Origin: an uncultured bacterium
GTDB taxonomy: Bacteria > Omnitrophota > Gorgyraeia > Ghiorseimicrobiales > Ghiorseimicrobiaceae
Direction: 5' to 3'
NCBI GenBank assembly: GCA_913009335.1
Contig: CAJVXN010000012.1
Location: 1 to 53,914, forward strand
Length of the DNA stretch: 53,914 bases
A program made the position numbers and the translations under genes. This document shows, one piece after another, positions 37,112-47,036 of this stretch (the stretch's first letter is position 1; the number at the start of each line of letters is the position of its first letter). The notes under the pieces were generated by a model, which worked only from the letters and a program-made list of their open reading frames with translations, had not been told where the DNA came from and did no database searches.

Positions 37112-37676
37112 CCAGACCTCCTTTTGTAACATCCTTGTTTTACCTGGAATAATAAACTTAATTACTTCTTTTATTTTGTATCATAAAAAGTATTACAAAT
37201 CAAGCATTTTCAAATCATAAAACACAATCACAACCGTAAAGAGAAAATCCTCATTTATTAATGTTATAAGTACAATACTACAACTACTGATAAAAAGCAA
37301 GATAATTCGTCTTAACTTACGCACTCACATTAAGTTAAATATTATTATTATCCGATTTACTACACCCTTATATAAATTTCTTCACTTTCATCGATTTTTC
37401 CCCTGATTAAAACCTTCTATAAAAACCAACGTAGCATTAGATGCCAAATAATGCAATTTATCCATCCTAAAGTTGAAAAAACCGCTAGTTTAAGGAAAAT
37501 AGCGGTTTTCGTATTTAATGCTAGCCCTTATACGGAGAAACCCATATAACCGAGCCTTTTCTATTTGTTATCAGTTTAAGGCTGTATTATAATTTAACAA
37601 TAAAATTTACGAGCACACGACAACAATTGTCGCAGACTTAGAAATTAATGATTTAAATTGTTCGAAAGATGCAATA
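37112..37676. other. Gene-free divergent intergenic region
   Basis: AT-rich region between the tad operon (minus) and the decayed membrane gene (plus). It holds a weak hairpin (TTAACTT at 37312-37318 with its complement at 37332-37338) and the terminator-like hairpin at 37476-37511. AT-rich promoter-like sequences are abundant; I cannot assign specific boxes, and I see no coding frame or repeat. Confidence 0.5.
37476..37511 (-). terminator. Hairpin with T-tract on the minus strand
   Basis: Arms AAAACCGCTA (37478-37487) and TAGCGGTTTT (37500-37509) are perfectly complementary with a 12-base loop. On the minus strand the stem is followed by TTTTTT, fitting an intrinsic terminator that would stop transcription entering the tad operon from the right; on plus it ends in TTTTC and could act weakly. 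Confidence 0.6.
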
Positions 37677-39947
37677 ATGAAAAAAAACGTAATATTCATT
37701 TCAGTTTTCTTAATAAGCTTTACTACTCTACTTGCTGAAATATTATTAACGCGGATATTTTCAGCAACTCTCTGGTATCACTTTGCTTTTTTTGTAATAT
37801 CTCTTGTGATGTTTGGACTTTCTCTAGGGGCAACATGCCTTTTTATTTTTAAAAAAAATATATTGAAAATAGCTATTAAAAAAGTCCTATATACAACCTT
37901 GCTTATAATTCCAATTAGCTTTTTACCAATAATATTATTAGTACCAAAGATAAGCTTTTCATTCTATTTTGGACCAAAAATCTATTTATTAATCTTAACT
38001 CTCTTTCTAATTTGCCAATTACCTTTTTTCTTTGTGGGTTTTCTGATGTCCTATCTTTTCATGTATTTCAATAAAGAAAGTGGCAAGCTATACTTTTTTG
38101 ACTTAGTCGGTGCTAGTGCAGGAGCCTTTTTTTCTGTCTTACTAATAAATTATTTTGGGCCAATAAATTCTCTCATCTTCCTAAGGGTTGTTTCTTCAAC
38201 CGCTCTTGTGCTTAATTCCGATCATAAAAAAATAAAGTTATCAATAGCAGTTTTATTAAGCTTTCTTATTTTAATATTAATAAATTCTCAATTTAACATT
38301 ATAGAGATTACTAAAGCCAAAGGTAGAAAGATGGATACTCTTTTTACAAAATGGAATTCTTTTTCTATGGTTCAAGTTTATGGTGATGAAAGTTCCTCAA
38401 AGCCCGGACCATTCGGGTGGGGGATGAGTCCTGTCTATCAAGGATCTTACCCCCCCCTAAACTTGATATGCGTATAGACGCAAGTGCATATACGCCAATT
38501 ACTAAATTTGATGGAAATTTGAAAAAGGTCGAATTTCTTAAATATGATGTAACTTCCTTTGCCTATCACCTTTCTAACTTCCCTGATGTGTTAATAATTG
38601 GTCCCGGTGGGGGTAGGGATGTTTTAACTGCTTTGATATTTGGATCTAGGAAAATAATAGGGGTAGAAATTAACTCTATAATTACCAATGACATAATGAA
38701 AGAACGGTTTAAAAAATATTCGGGGAACCTGTATTCTCTTGATAATGTTGAAATTATAGTAGATGATGCGAGAAACTACATAAGAAATTCAAAGAGAAAA
38801 TACGATATTATTCAAGCATCTCTGGTCGATACTTGGGCTGCCACAAATGCTGGAGCTTATTCTCTTTCCGAAAATAATCTTTATACCGTAGAGGCGATGG
38901 CTGAATATATCAACCATCTTACAGGAAATGGCTATTTAACTACCTCTCGATGGCACGGCGTGAACTCCTATAAACTTACAGTCCTATATTTAAAAGCTGC
39001 CGAAAAATTAGCAATTAAAAACGCAGGCAGACATATAGTATTAATAAAAACTGGTAAAATAGTAAATCATATTTTTAAAAAATCTGAATTTAAAGAGGCT
39101 GAAATCAAAAAGATATCGCAGCTGGCTGACAAAATGAAATTTGAAATACTTTATATGCCTTATTTCAAAAAGGAAAATAAATATACGCAACTAATCAATA
39201 GTAAAGACCTAGATAAATTTATCGACACGTACTCCATTCTTTATTTAAAAGCATCTACTGACGACAGCCCATTCTTTTTTAATAAAATACAATTTAAATC
39301 AGTGCCGAGTGTACTGCTAGGGATGACTCAAGATATTGGTATTTTCCTACTTTATGGTTTATTCATTATTAGTTCATTTTTAAGTTTGATTCTTATAGCT
39401 GTTCCATTATATCTTAATAAAAAAGACTTATTTAAAAAAGAAGCTAAAAGTAAATTCTTATATTTAATATATTTTCTCTGTTGGGAATTACTTTCATGCT
39501 GATTGAAATTTCATTTTTGCAGGGATTGGTAGTTTTCTTACAACTAAAATTAACCAAGATAAATTAAAATCTCAGCTTAAAATTATTCTACTGGTGATTA
39601 TAGGAATAATAGTCTGCTACAATCTTTTACTTTATCCTTTATTTAACAAGTTATTGGGCTTGGAAAGTAAAATCAGAATTTTAATTTCTATTTTTCTGTT
39701 AAGTATAATGGGAATTTTTATGGGAATGCCTTTTCCTATTGGAATCAGACTAGTCGGATTAAAACATAAGGAATTAATTCCCTTCTGCTGGTCTTTAAAT
39801 GGGATCTTTTCTGTCCTTGGTTCTACATTGGCTATAATTTTAGCAATGAATATTGGATTTACTAAAACAATATTTGTTGCAGTAAGTCTCTATTTTATCG
39901 CTTTTACAATTCTAGGCTTGATAAAGGTGGAATCTAAGAAATCGTAG
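37677..39947 (+). pseudogene. Decayed membrane-embedded spermidine synthase-like gene
   Basis: Three frames join into one protein family: N-terminal transmembrane helices (37677-38450), a SAM-binding spermidine-synthase-like domain with IIGPGGGRDVL and VEINS (about 38460-39300), and C-terminal membrane helices ending in MGMPFPIGIR (to 39947). Lesions: a one-base loss in the C-run at 38450-38457, a second one-base loss near 39473-39480, and a loss of roughly 25 codons near 39512-39522, where LIEISFLQ is joined out of phase to FAGIGSFL. The short TTTTGCAG at that junction suggests deletion at microhomology. Several lesions make sequencing error an unlikely sole cause. Intact relatives are fused transporter-like aminopropyltransferase-fold proteins of uncertain substrate. 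Confidence 0.85.
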
Positions 39948-39970
39948 GTGAAATTATCCACAAAATAAAA

Positions 39971-39993
39971 GTGGACTCCAAAATGAAGTCCAC
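39971..39993 (+). terminator. Hairpin after the decayed gene
   Basis: GTGGACT (39971-39977) pairs with AGTCCAC (39987-39993) across a 9-base loop, followed by CTATCTTT. It lies 24 bases after the last stop and is a probable terminator for the plus-strand gene. Confidence 0.6.
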
Positions 39994-40011
39994 CTATCTT
40001 TAAAACAGCCT

Positions 40012-40029
40012 CCCCAAATTTCTTTGGGG
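40012..40029 (-). terminator. Terminator of tRNA-Glu
   Basis: CCCCAAA and TTTGGGG pair across a 4-base loop. On the minus strand the stem lies 14 bases after the tRNA 3' end and is followed by AGGCTGTTTT, as expected for an intrinsic terminator. Confidence 0.65.
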
Positions 40030-40043
40030 TTAGCTATCCCAAT

Positions 40044-40121
40044 TGGTAGCCCCAACCGGATTTGAACCGGTGTTTAATGCCTGAGAAGCACTCGTCCTAG
40101 ACCAGGCTAGACGATGGGGCC
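40044..40121 (-). tRNA. tRNA-Glu (anticodon CTC)
   Basis: On the minus strand the gene starts GGCCCCATC and ends GGGGCTACCA, with CCA encoded. The anticodon loop TTCTCAG sits on a 5-base stem (AGTGC/GCATT with one G-T pair), giving CTC for Glu (GAG). The T arm is ACCGGTTCAAATCCGGT. It stands alone between the decayed gene and the FIST operon. Confidence 0.93.
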
Positions 40122-40171
40122 ATATCTCTAATGTAACGGGTGAAAATATATACTATAATAACATAATTTGT

Positions 40172-40322
40172 GACGGGGTCAACAAATTTATTGACCCCGT
40201 TAGAGATAACAGCTAGAATACTCTATACGGTAGTCTTTGATTAAGAAACACAGAATTTATATAAAGTTTTTCGATAACTATACGGCCGTCCAAAGACGGC
40301 CTATCTCTAACGGGGTTGACCT
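40172..40322. repeat. Inverted-repeat element (small palindromic unit)
   Basis: A perfect hairpin (ACGGGGTCAA and complement, 40172-40200) is followed by CCCCGTTAGAGATA near 40195, which is repeated inverted as TATCTCTAACGGGG near 40302-40316 after a GGCCGTC/GACGGCC hairpin. The CTATCTCTAACGGGG block also occurs (inverted) at about 22815-22830 inside a pilin leader, also beside a GTCC/GGAC hairpin. This looks like a small non-autonomous palindromic element about 150 bases long. Confidence 0.5.
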
Positions 40323-40344
40323 AATATCTGATTATTGCTAAACT

Positions 40345-40380
40345 AATTAGACCCATCCTCGAAAAGTATCAGGATGGTCT
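40345..40380. repeat. Dispersed hairpin repeat, copy 2
   Basis: AGACCCATCCTCGAAAAGTA followed by TCAGGATGGTCT forms a stem (AGACC-ATCCT with AGGATGGTCT) and shares ATTAG-CCCATCCT and GTATCAGGATGG with the copy at 33524-33558. Confidence 0.6.
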
Positions 40381-40463
40381 ATCCTTGTGGATAAATCATT
40401 AACTTATATATATAACTTAACGTAGGCTAACTGACAATTTAGCCATAAACCAATTTAAAGCTA

Positions 40464-41660
40464 ATGCCTCTTTCGTTTGGAATAGGATTAAGTAGAAATA
40501 AAGATGCCTACATTGCCGGCAGAGAAGCAGCGCGCCAGGCAGCAGGGATTATAAAGAATCAAGACATTTCTATTGCTTTTGTATTTACTACGGTACAATT
40601 TAATCCGGAAAAAATACTCGAAGGAGTAAAAACAGTATTGAGTAAGACGCCCGTTGTTGGCTCAAGCGGCGCAGGAATAATCACTTCCTCGGGCATATAT
40701 ATGAATGCCGTGGCAGTACTGGCAATAAGTTCTACAAAAATAAAATTTGCTACGGCATGCGTTACCGACCTGGATAAAAAAGACCTGCGGGACTGCGGGC
40801 AAAAACTAGCCAGAATAGCCCTGAAAGGATTAGGAACTTCCAAGCGGGAAATATTTATAACATTTGTCGACGGATTAATTAAAAACGGCTCCCAGTTAAT
40901 CGCCGGTATAAAAGAAACGCTTGGAATAAGCCTTCCCATAATAGGCGGATCCTCTGCTGATGATCTAAAATTTAAGAAAACTTACCAATTCTTCAATAAG
41001 CAAGTTTTAACCAATAGTGTAGTCGGGGTGCTAGTAGGAGAAAATGCCACAATAAGAATAGGCATAAAACACGGATGGAAACCCCTGGGTAAACCCAGAA
41101 TTGCAACTAGCGCCTCAGGTAACATAATAAAGAGTATTGATAATAAACCGGCTATAAGCATTTATGAGGATTACTTCGGAAAAGATAACCATGAAATCAA
41201 ATCCGGAAAGCTAATTTATCTTTCTATCCGCTATCCTTTAGGGATTTACCTGGAAGGAGAAGAAGAATATCTCCTGCGTAATGCCATAGATATAACGCAG
41301 GACGGTTCATTGATTTGCCAGGGAGATGTTCCGCAAAACGCAACCCTTAAACTAATGATGGGCACAAAAGAAACCACCCTAAGAGCAGCAGCCCAGGCAG
41401 CAGAAGAACTAAAAAGAACCAGCGGTAAGCATAAACCCCCAAAATTTGCCATTATATTCGATTCTTTTTCTAGAAATAGACTTTTGGGCAGATCTGCTAA
41501 AGATGAAATAGACGTAATCAAAAATATCCTAGGTAAAGATATACCTTTCATAGGATTTTATACTTACGGCGAACAGGCACCTTTAACCGCTCTTGATTAT
41601 CGGGGACAATCTCATTTTCATAATGAATCAATTGCTATTTTAGGCATAGGAGAACAATAA
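40464..41660 (+). CDS. FIST domain sensory protein
   Basis: 398 residues with FIST N (about 25-215; SIAFVFTTVQFN, VVGSSGAGIIT, IIGGSSADD) and FIST C (about 225-375; the YLSIRYPLG region and FIGFYTYGE). FIST proteins are predicted small-ligand sensors, often next to kinases and diguanylate cyclases. Its TAA overlaps the ATG of the histidine kinase by one base (TAATG), so the two are translationally coupled and probably work together, the FIST protein supplying the input. Confidence 0.9.
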   Translation: MPLSFGIGLSRNKDAYIAGREAARQAAGIIKNQDISIAFVFTTVQFNPEKILEGVKTVLSKTPVVGSSGAGIITSSGIYMNAVAVLAISSTKIKFATACVTDLDKKDLRDCGQKLARIALKGLGTSKREIFITFVDGLIKNGSQLIAGIKETLGISLPIIGGSSADDLKFKKTYQFFNKQVLTNSVVGVLVGENATIRIGIKHGWKPLGKPRIATSASGNIIKSIDNKPAISIYEDYFGKDNHEIKSGKLIYLSIRYPLGIYLEGEEEYLLRNAIDITQDGSLICQGDVPQNATLKLMMGTKETTLRAAAQAAEELKRTSGKHKPPKFAIIFDSFSRNRLLGRSAKDEIDVIKNILGKDIPFIGFYTYGEQAPLTALDYRGQSHFHNESIAILGIGEQ

Positions 41661-43192
41661 TGGAAGCAGATTTAACATTTAGTCTTGTGGGTATTGGTGC
41701 ATTTATTGCGGCATTTTCCTTAGGCATTGTTCTTATGTTTAAAATGGAGGAGATTAGAAAGCTAAGAATAACTCTGGATAAACTAAAAAGATCTTTTGAC
41801 GAGTTAGATGAACAGGCAAAGCTAATTGTCAAGACAGACTTAGAATTAAATAAAACCCAAGAAGAATTAGATAAAAAGGTCTCCGGGCTTTATACGCTGC
41901 AAAGGCTTTCCCGGGCGATAAGCACAACGTTGGACGAAAACCAAATATTTTCGCGCATTGAAGAATCCTTAGTAATTGAGCTGGGCTTTGAAAGAGCCAT
42001 AGCTTTTTCTTTTGATAGTATCCCTGCGTCATTAACAGATAATACTAAAAATAACTCCATGTCTTTAAGATTAAAGATGCAGGCGGGATATAACGCAGAA
42101 GAGATAAAAAAGATAAAAACCCACCTGGAAAAACAACAAATACTGGCCGTGATAATGAAAAATAATACTATTTTTTCTTCTCTTACTATGACCGGCGGCC
42201 CGTTAGAAGAAGCTATCAAAATAATAAAAAATATCTGCGGATTAAATTCTTTTGTCGCCTCCGTTATTTCTACTAAGGACGGACATTACGGATTAATTAT
42301 TATGGGGAATGAATCTTCATTTGCCGTTCTTACCGAAGGAGACGAAGAAATAGTAGCGATACTCTCAACCCAGCTGGGCCAGGCGATAGAAAACGCAAAA
42401 TTGTTTGAAGAAACATTCCGTTCACAACAACAACTAGAACGCCGAGTCAAAGACAGAACGCGGGAATTAAGCGTGGCCTTAGAAGAAATTAAACAGGTAA
42501 GTAAAAGAAAATCGGAATTCGTCTCTGCCGTATCTCATGAGTTAAGAACGCCTCTTACATCCATTAAAGGATACGCCTCAATACTTGCGGCAGGAAAATT
42601 AGGGGATATACCTGAACAAGTAAAAGCGCGAATAGAAAAAATAAACAAACATTCTAATGAACTTACGGAACTAATAAATAATCTTTTGGATATCTCCCGC
42701 ATAGAGTCTGGCCGCGTAGAGTTAAAGATTGTGCCGCAAAACATATCACAAATGATAGAAAATATATCCGACATGCTGATGCCGCCGATTAAAGAAAAAG
42801 GAATGGAATTTTCTTTAGATTTACCCAAAGAACTACCATTAGTATTAGCCGATAACATTCAAATCAAGCGTGTTTTTATAAATTTAATCGGCAACGCCAT
42901 TAAATACAGTCCGGCCAAAGGAAAAATAAACCTATCTATTAATAGAACTAAAGATGATTATCTAACGATTAATATCTCCGATACCGGATACGGCATACCT
43001 CAGGAAGACCTAAAGAAAATCTTTGAGGAATTCTACCGCGTAGACACTGCAAGAACTCAGGGCATTAAAGGAACTGGATTGGGGCTAAGCCTGGTAAAAT
43101 ATATCGTAGAAGCGCATAGAGGCCAAATATGGGCAACGAGTAAAGTCGGACAAGGAAGCACTTTTAGTTTTACCTTGCCGATTTCAAAATAA
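41660..43192 (+). CDS. Membrane sensor histidine kinase with GAF domain
   Basis: 510 residues. A single transmembrane helix (residues 5-29) is followed by a coiled coil (30-75), a GAF-like domain (about 80-250), a second coiled coil and a kinase core. His293 in SHELRTP is the phosphoacceptor; the N box has NAIKYSP, the G1 box DTGYGIP and the G2 box GTGLGLS. No periplasmic domain is present, so the signal is probably cytoplasmic, from the FIST partner or a GAF ligand. The response regulator starts 26 bases later. Confidence 0.93.
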   Translation: MEADLTFSLVGIGAFIAAFSLGIVLMFKMEEIRKLRITLDKLKRSFDELDEQAKLIVKTDLELNKTQEELDKKVSGLYTLQRLSRAISTTLDENQIFSRIEESLVIELGFERAIAFSFDSIPASLTDNTKNNSMSLRLKMQAGYNAEEIKKIKTHLEKQQILAVIMKNNTIFSSLTMTGGPLEEAIKIIKNICGLNSFVASVISTKDGHYGLIIMGNESSFAVLTEGDEEIVAILSTQLGQAIENAKLFEETFRSQQQLERRVKDRTRELSVALEEIKQVSKRKSEFVSAVSHELRTPLTSIKGYASILAAGKLGDIPEQVKARIEKINKHSNELTELINNLLDISRIESGRVELKIVPQNISQMIENISDMLMPPIKEKGMEFSLDLPKELPLVLADNIQIKRVFINLIGNAIKYSPAKGKINLSINRTKDDYLTINISDTGYGIPQEDLKKIFEEFYRVDTARTQGIKGTGLGLSLVKYIVEAHRGQIWATSKVGQGSTFSFTLPISK

Positions 43193-43218
43193 TCTAATTA
43201 CAACAAAGGGTGTATAAT

Positions 43219-44172
43219 ATGCATAAGGTTAAAATTTTAATTGTGGATGACGATCCGGATATTAGAGACGTTTTAAATATAACTCTCTCTGCGGAAGGAT
43301 ATGAAGTCGTTGAGGCCCAAAACGGAGAAGAAGCCCTTAAACTAATACAAGAAATAACTCCTACGCTTATAATCTTAGATTATATGATGCCCGTAATGGA
43401 TGGCCGCGAGGTCTGCCGCAGGCTCAAGGAAGATATATTATTAGCTCATTTACCAATATTAATGCTTACGGGTAAAGGCGAAGTCGCCGATAAGGTCTGC
43501 GGCATTGAAGCCGGCGCTGACGATTATGTCGTAAAACCTTTTGAACCCCAAGAATTACTCGCTCGTATAAAAATGACCATTCGTCGAAGCAGACGTGACT
43601 TAGAAGCCAACCCCTTAACACATCTTCCGGGAAATATTTCTATACTCAACGAGCTTCAAACAAGAATTGACTCCGGGACGGAATTTTCCATATGCTATTT
43701 AGACTTGGATAAATTTAAATCCTACAACGATAAATACGGATTTGAGCATGGTGACACCGTAATCAAGGAAACCGCCCGCATTATAATAAAAACAACCAGG
43801 GGATACGGAGATAAGTTTGATTTTATCGGGCATATCGGAGGAGATGATTTCGTAGTTGTAACCACGCCTGATCTTGACGAAAAGATATGTAAGAAAATAA
43901 TTGAAGTTTTCGACGCTACCGTGCCGAATTTCTATACTGAAAAGGATAAAAAAACAGGTTTTATAGTAGCCCCAGACCGAAAAGGCGAGATACGAAAAAT
44001 CCCACTGCTATCAATATCTATAGGAATTGTCACTAACCTCAAACGTAAAATCACGCACGTAGCACAAATTGGCGAGATTGGCGCGGAGCTTAAATCTTAT
44101 GCTAAAAGCATTGAAGGCAGTAATTACGTAAAAGACAAACGCCAGGGCAATACTGCAAATCCTCACCATTAA
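43219..44172 (+). CDS. Response regulator with GGDEF diguanylate cyclase domain
   Basis: 317 residues from the ATG after AAAGGG; an in-frame GTG lies 9 bases upstream. Receiver domain 1-120 with phosphoacceptor Asp54 in LDYMMPVMDG, and Lys in VVKPFEPQE. The GGDEF domain (about 130-300) has CYLDLDKFKSYND and GGDDF at 207-211, an acidic-conserved variant compatible with cyclase activity. It lacks an obvious RxxD inhibitory site, although a segment of about 30 residues (YTEKDKKTGFIVAPD region) is inserted after the active loop. It would make c-di-GMP when phosphorylated by the adjacent kinase. Convergent with the AsmA-like gene, 5 bases apart. Confidence 0.92.
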   Translation: MHKVKILIVDDDPDIRDVLNITLSAEGYEVVEAQNGEEALKLIQEITPTLIILDYMMPVMDGREVCRRLKEDILLAHLPILMLTGKGEVADKVCGIEAGADDYVVKPFEPQELLARIKMTIRRSRRDLEANPLTHLPGNISILNELQTRIDSGTEFSICYLDLDKFKSYNDKYGFEHGDTVIKETARIIIKTTRGYGDKFDFIGHIGGDDFVVVTTPDLDEKICKKIIEVFDATVPNFYTEKDKKTGFIVAPDRKGEIRKIPLLSISIGIVTNLKRKITHVAQIGEIGAELKSYAKSIEGSNYVKDKRQGNTANPHH

Positions 44173-44177
44173 AATTC

Positions 44178-46703
44178 TTATTCAAATATTCCCTTGAGTT
44201 GATCGCGAAGAATCTCTAAAGGGTTAATCTCCTTCAGAGATTCAACCGTAGTAGATAATGTACGATATTCGGGGTCTTTTATGGTGCCGGTAACTTTTAC
44301 AGTAACAAATTCACTTGCCTTAGTTAATACCGAAGATAATATGCCCAATGGGCTGTCTTTGATAGCCTCATCAATATCTTTACTTGATTCAGATCTGACT
44401 GTATAATCAAGATTTCCGTCAAAATCTATTTTTCCCCGGGCATGTAAACTCATTTGAGGGCTTCGCATAACTATTTCCTCGCTGAAAATATTTCCATCTT
44501 TAATTAATAAATCTGCCTCTGCCTCATTAAATACAATCTTATCAAAAGATAGAATAACCAAAAACTGCGCCAGCTTCTTAAGCGGCTCCAGCTCCCAGAG
44601 AACACCGTCTTTAATGCTAATTCTACCTTCACCTTTTAACTCGAATAAATCATTACCTTGACCGTTTAAAACAAGACTGGCATTGATTAAGCCGGAAAGA
44701 TTTTTGGTTCTTAGAGGGGTATCTAGTTTTAAAAGCGCTAAGTCTGAATCAACTAATTCCAAATTAGCCCTAAATAACGGGCGCGCGTATGTTAAGTCCG
44801 CGTCTGCTATTAATTTAATCCTACCGTTATAAAAATTAGAAAAAAACCTTAACGACGAAACTTTCATATTTTCCTGCTTTAGATTTATATTTAAATTATC
44901 CAGCTTAAACCCCGGCCTATCCGGCAAGCTGACATAAATAGAAACCAAATCAGAAGCAAGGCTTGCATCCAAGTACATAGCCCTTATATCATCCATTCGC
45001 CCCTGTGCGGATAATTTAATATTGCAACGCCCCTGCGCGTTTATCTTTTCTAAAGCCGGTAAATACTGCGGCAAATAGAGAGAAGATATTCTTTTTAAAT
45101 CTCCAAGCTCAAGAGAAAGATCGGAGTTAACATTAAATTCAGAACCCCCCCCATTTAAAAATACGCTTCCATCAAGACTAAATTCTGAATCCGCGAACTT
45201 TCCCGAAAGGCTCTTAAGTGTTAATATCGTCTCTGTCATTTTCATTTCTGCCGTAAGACTTAAATCAGAAGAGGTTAAACTAAAATCTATCTGCGGGGAG
45301 CTAAACCCCGAGACTTTACCTGAAGATAAATATTTTGACTGATTAAACACGAAAGAGAGTTCATCCCAGCTAAGACCTTTTTTATCAAAACTAATTTTCC
45401 CTACCACATCTTCTACTATTTTATCCAACTTTGTTAATTTTAATTTATTCTTTATTAAAACAGCTTCTCCCTCTAATTGCAAATCGTAAGGCTTGCTAAG
45501 ATGCGCGCTTAAATCAAGACTTAATCCAACATTACCTTCTGCTTCAAGCGGTATATCTAAAATATTATTTTTAACTAATAAAGATTTAATTTTACCTAAG
45601 GATATGCTTTTTGTCTGAATCGCTGCTTTAAGATAAAGGTTTTTAAAATTACGCAATTTCGCATCTGCGCTAAACACGCTGCCGATAACTTTGCCTTTTA
45701 TATCTGATACGTCAATATTATCCGGTGAGAAAGAAACCAAGCCTGATAAATCCTCTACTTCTTCTATAAAAGGCACCCCGGTAATTAATGCTTTATCTAC
45801 AGTTAATTTTCCCGAATAACCAAAAACCTTTGTTTTAAAATTATACTGAATTACTCCGTCTAGTTCAGCGCTTCCGGAATAATTAATTTTTTCTTTTAAC
45901 ACACTTAAAGAAGACAACTTGGCGTCTAAATCTAAATCTAAAACATTATCTTTTAAAATCGCATCTATAGACACCTCTTCTATTACGCCTTGCTCTAGCT
46001 TAAGAGGTAAATCATTATAATAAACACTAAAACTTTTCAGGTTTAAATCTTTAAATTCCCAAAAAGAAATAAGCTTTTTTTCAGCTAAATCAAATTCTCC
46101 TTTTGATTGGATATGTATTGGCGAGAAGTCAAAATTCTCGAAATTCCCCGATAACGAATATTTTATTTTTTTAGGCAGAGATAATGATAATCCCGCGTCT
46201 ATAAAAAATCTCTGCGAATAAACAGGGCTTACTTTTTCATCTCTTATATTAATTTCGGCGTCTTTAATATCCACGCGGTAAACAATCAAAGACAGTTTTT
46301 CCATATTAGCGTCTTGTTTTTTTCTAATAAGTGCGGGAATATTAAATGTTCCATCACGATTTCTACGTAAAAACACAACAGGTGAATTAACATTAACAAA
46401 TGGAATAATAATCTGTTTTTTCTTAATAGAAGGTAAAACCAACCAACCAAAAGAGATCTGCTTAATTTTTAAAAATACACTTTCACTATCTTCATCGAAT
46501 ATCACAAGTTCATCCAGCATTATGCCCTTTAATATATTAAGCCTTAAAGAACCCAGTGATACCTCACGGCCAAGGCTATCCTCAATAGCTTCTATGATCA
46601 TAGATTTTGCCTTAGTAGGAAGATAGACTCTGTCCAGATATAAACCTAACCCCGTGATAATTAAAACTAAAATAACAATAAAAATTAATACCTTTTTCTT
46701 CAT
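44178..46703 (-). CDS. Large AsmA-like envelope protein
   Basis: 841 residues from MKKKVLIF, whose ATG follows AAGG; an ATG 21 bases upstream is less likely. One N-terminal transmembrane anchor (VLIFIVILVLIITGLGLYL), then a repetitive beta-strand-rich body and the closing region (SLHARGKIDFDGNLDYTVR) typical of the AsmA/DUF748/TamB superfamily. Such proteins form long periplasmic grooves or bridges carrying phospholipids between inner and outer membranes, supporting a diderm envelope. It is the larger of two such proteins in the window. Confidence 0.85.
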   Translation of the reverse strand: MKKKVLIFIVILVLIITGLGLYLDRVYLPTKAKSMIIEAIEDSLGREVSLGSLRLNILKGIMLDELVIFDEDSESVFLKIKQISFGWLVLPSIKKKQIIIPFVNVNSPVVFLRRNRDGTFNIPALIRKKQDANMEKLSLIVYRVDIKDAEINIRDEKVSPVYSQRFFIDAGLSLSLPKKIKYSLSGNFENFDFSPIHIQSKGEFDLAEKKLISFWEFKDLNLKSFSVYYNDLPLKLEQGVIEEVSIDAILKDNVLDLDLDAKLSSLSVLKEKINYSGSAELDGVIQYNFKTKVFGYSGKLTVDKALITGVPFIEEVEDLSGLVSFSPDNIDVSDIKGKVIGSVFSADAKLRNFKNLYLKAAIQTKSISLGKIKSLLVKNNILDIPLEAEGNVGLSLDLSAHLSKPYDLQLEGEAVLIKNKLKLTKLDKIVEDVVGKISFDKKGLSWDELSFVFNQSKYLSSGKVSGFSSPQIDFSLTSSDLSLTAEMKMTETILTLKSLSGKFADSEFSLDGSVFLNGGGSEFNVNSDLSLELGDLKRISSLYLPQYLPALEKINAQGRCNIKLSAQGRMDDIRAMYLDASLASDLVSIYVSLPDRPGFKLDNLNINLKQENMKVSSLRFFSNFYNGRIKLIADADLTYARPLFRANLELVDSDLALLKLDTPLRTKNLSGLINASLVLNGQGNDLFELKGEGRISIKDGVLWELEPLKKLAQFLVILSFDKIVFNEAEADLLIKDGNIFSEEIVMRSPQMSLHARGKIDFDGNLDYTVRSESSKDIDEAIKDSPLGILSSVLTKASEFVTVKVTGTIKDPEYRTLSTTVESLKEINPLEILRDQLKGIFE

Positions 46704-46938
46704 GATAACCTTATTATATAGCATTAAACATCTTTATTCAAGCATGCCTCTTAAGCATAAAGATGGCGCATTATCAAAGCCTATAATAATAACGCGGATA
46801 ATTTTAAAATGTCTTATTTTATAATGGGTTATGTTCAATTACGCACCCCGGATAATTAAGCAGGAACTATTTCTTACAGGGTAGACAAACAATATGTTAC
46901 ATGTTATAATTACAGCCATATTGAGAGAATTTGACATA

Positions 46939-47013
46939 CGGGGCGTAGCTCAGTTTGGCTAGAGCGCTTGGTTTGGGACCACGAAGTCGACAGTTCGAGT
47001 CTGTCCGCCCCGA
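46939..47013 (+). tRNA. tRNA-Pro (anticodon TGG)
   Basis: Acceptor arms CGGGGCG (46939-46945) and CGCCCCG (47006-47012) pair perfectly. The anticodon loop TTTGGGA gives TGG, on a CTTGG/CCACG stem with one mismatch. The T arm is ACAGTTCGAGTCTGT. CCA is not encoded, unlike tRNA-Glu and tRNA-His nearby. First of three tRNAs in a plus-strand tRNA/protein gene run. Confidence 0.92.
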
Positions 47014-47036
47014 TTAATTATTACATAGATAATTTT

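Larger units (their letters stand above)
40122..40463. other. Intergenic region with palindromic elements ahead of the FIST operon
   Basis: No coding frame. Besides the inverted-repeat element it contains a hairpin at 40345-40380 that matches the one at 33524. The last 80 bases before the FIST gene are AT-rich and should contain its promoter, but no clear boxes stand out. Confidence 0.5.

Noticed and set aside
38450-38457. C-run in the spermidine-synthase-like gene as a phase-variation switch
   Set aside because: Two further lesions downstream would keep the gene broken even if the C-run changed length.
46968-47036. Extension of the HTH/LAGLIDADG-like protein upstream
   Set aside because: The extra codons lie inside or just after tRNA-Pro; the internal ATG at 47037 is the sensible start.
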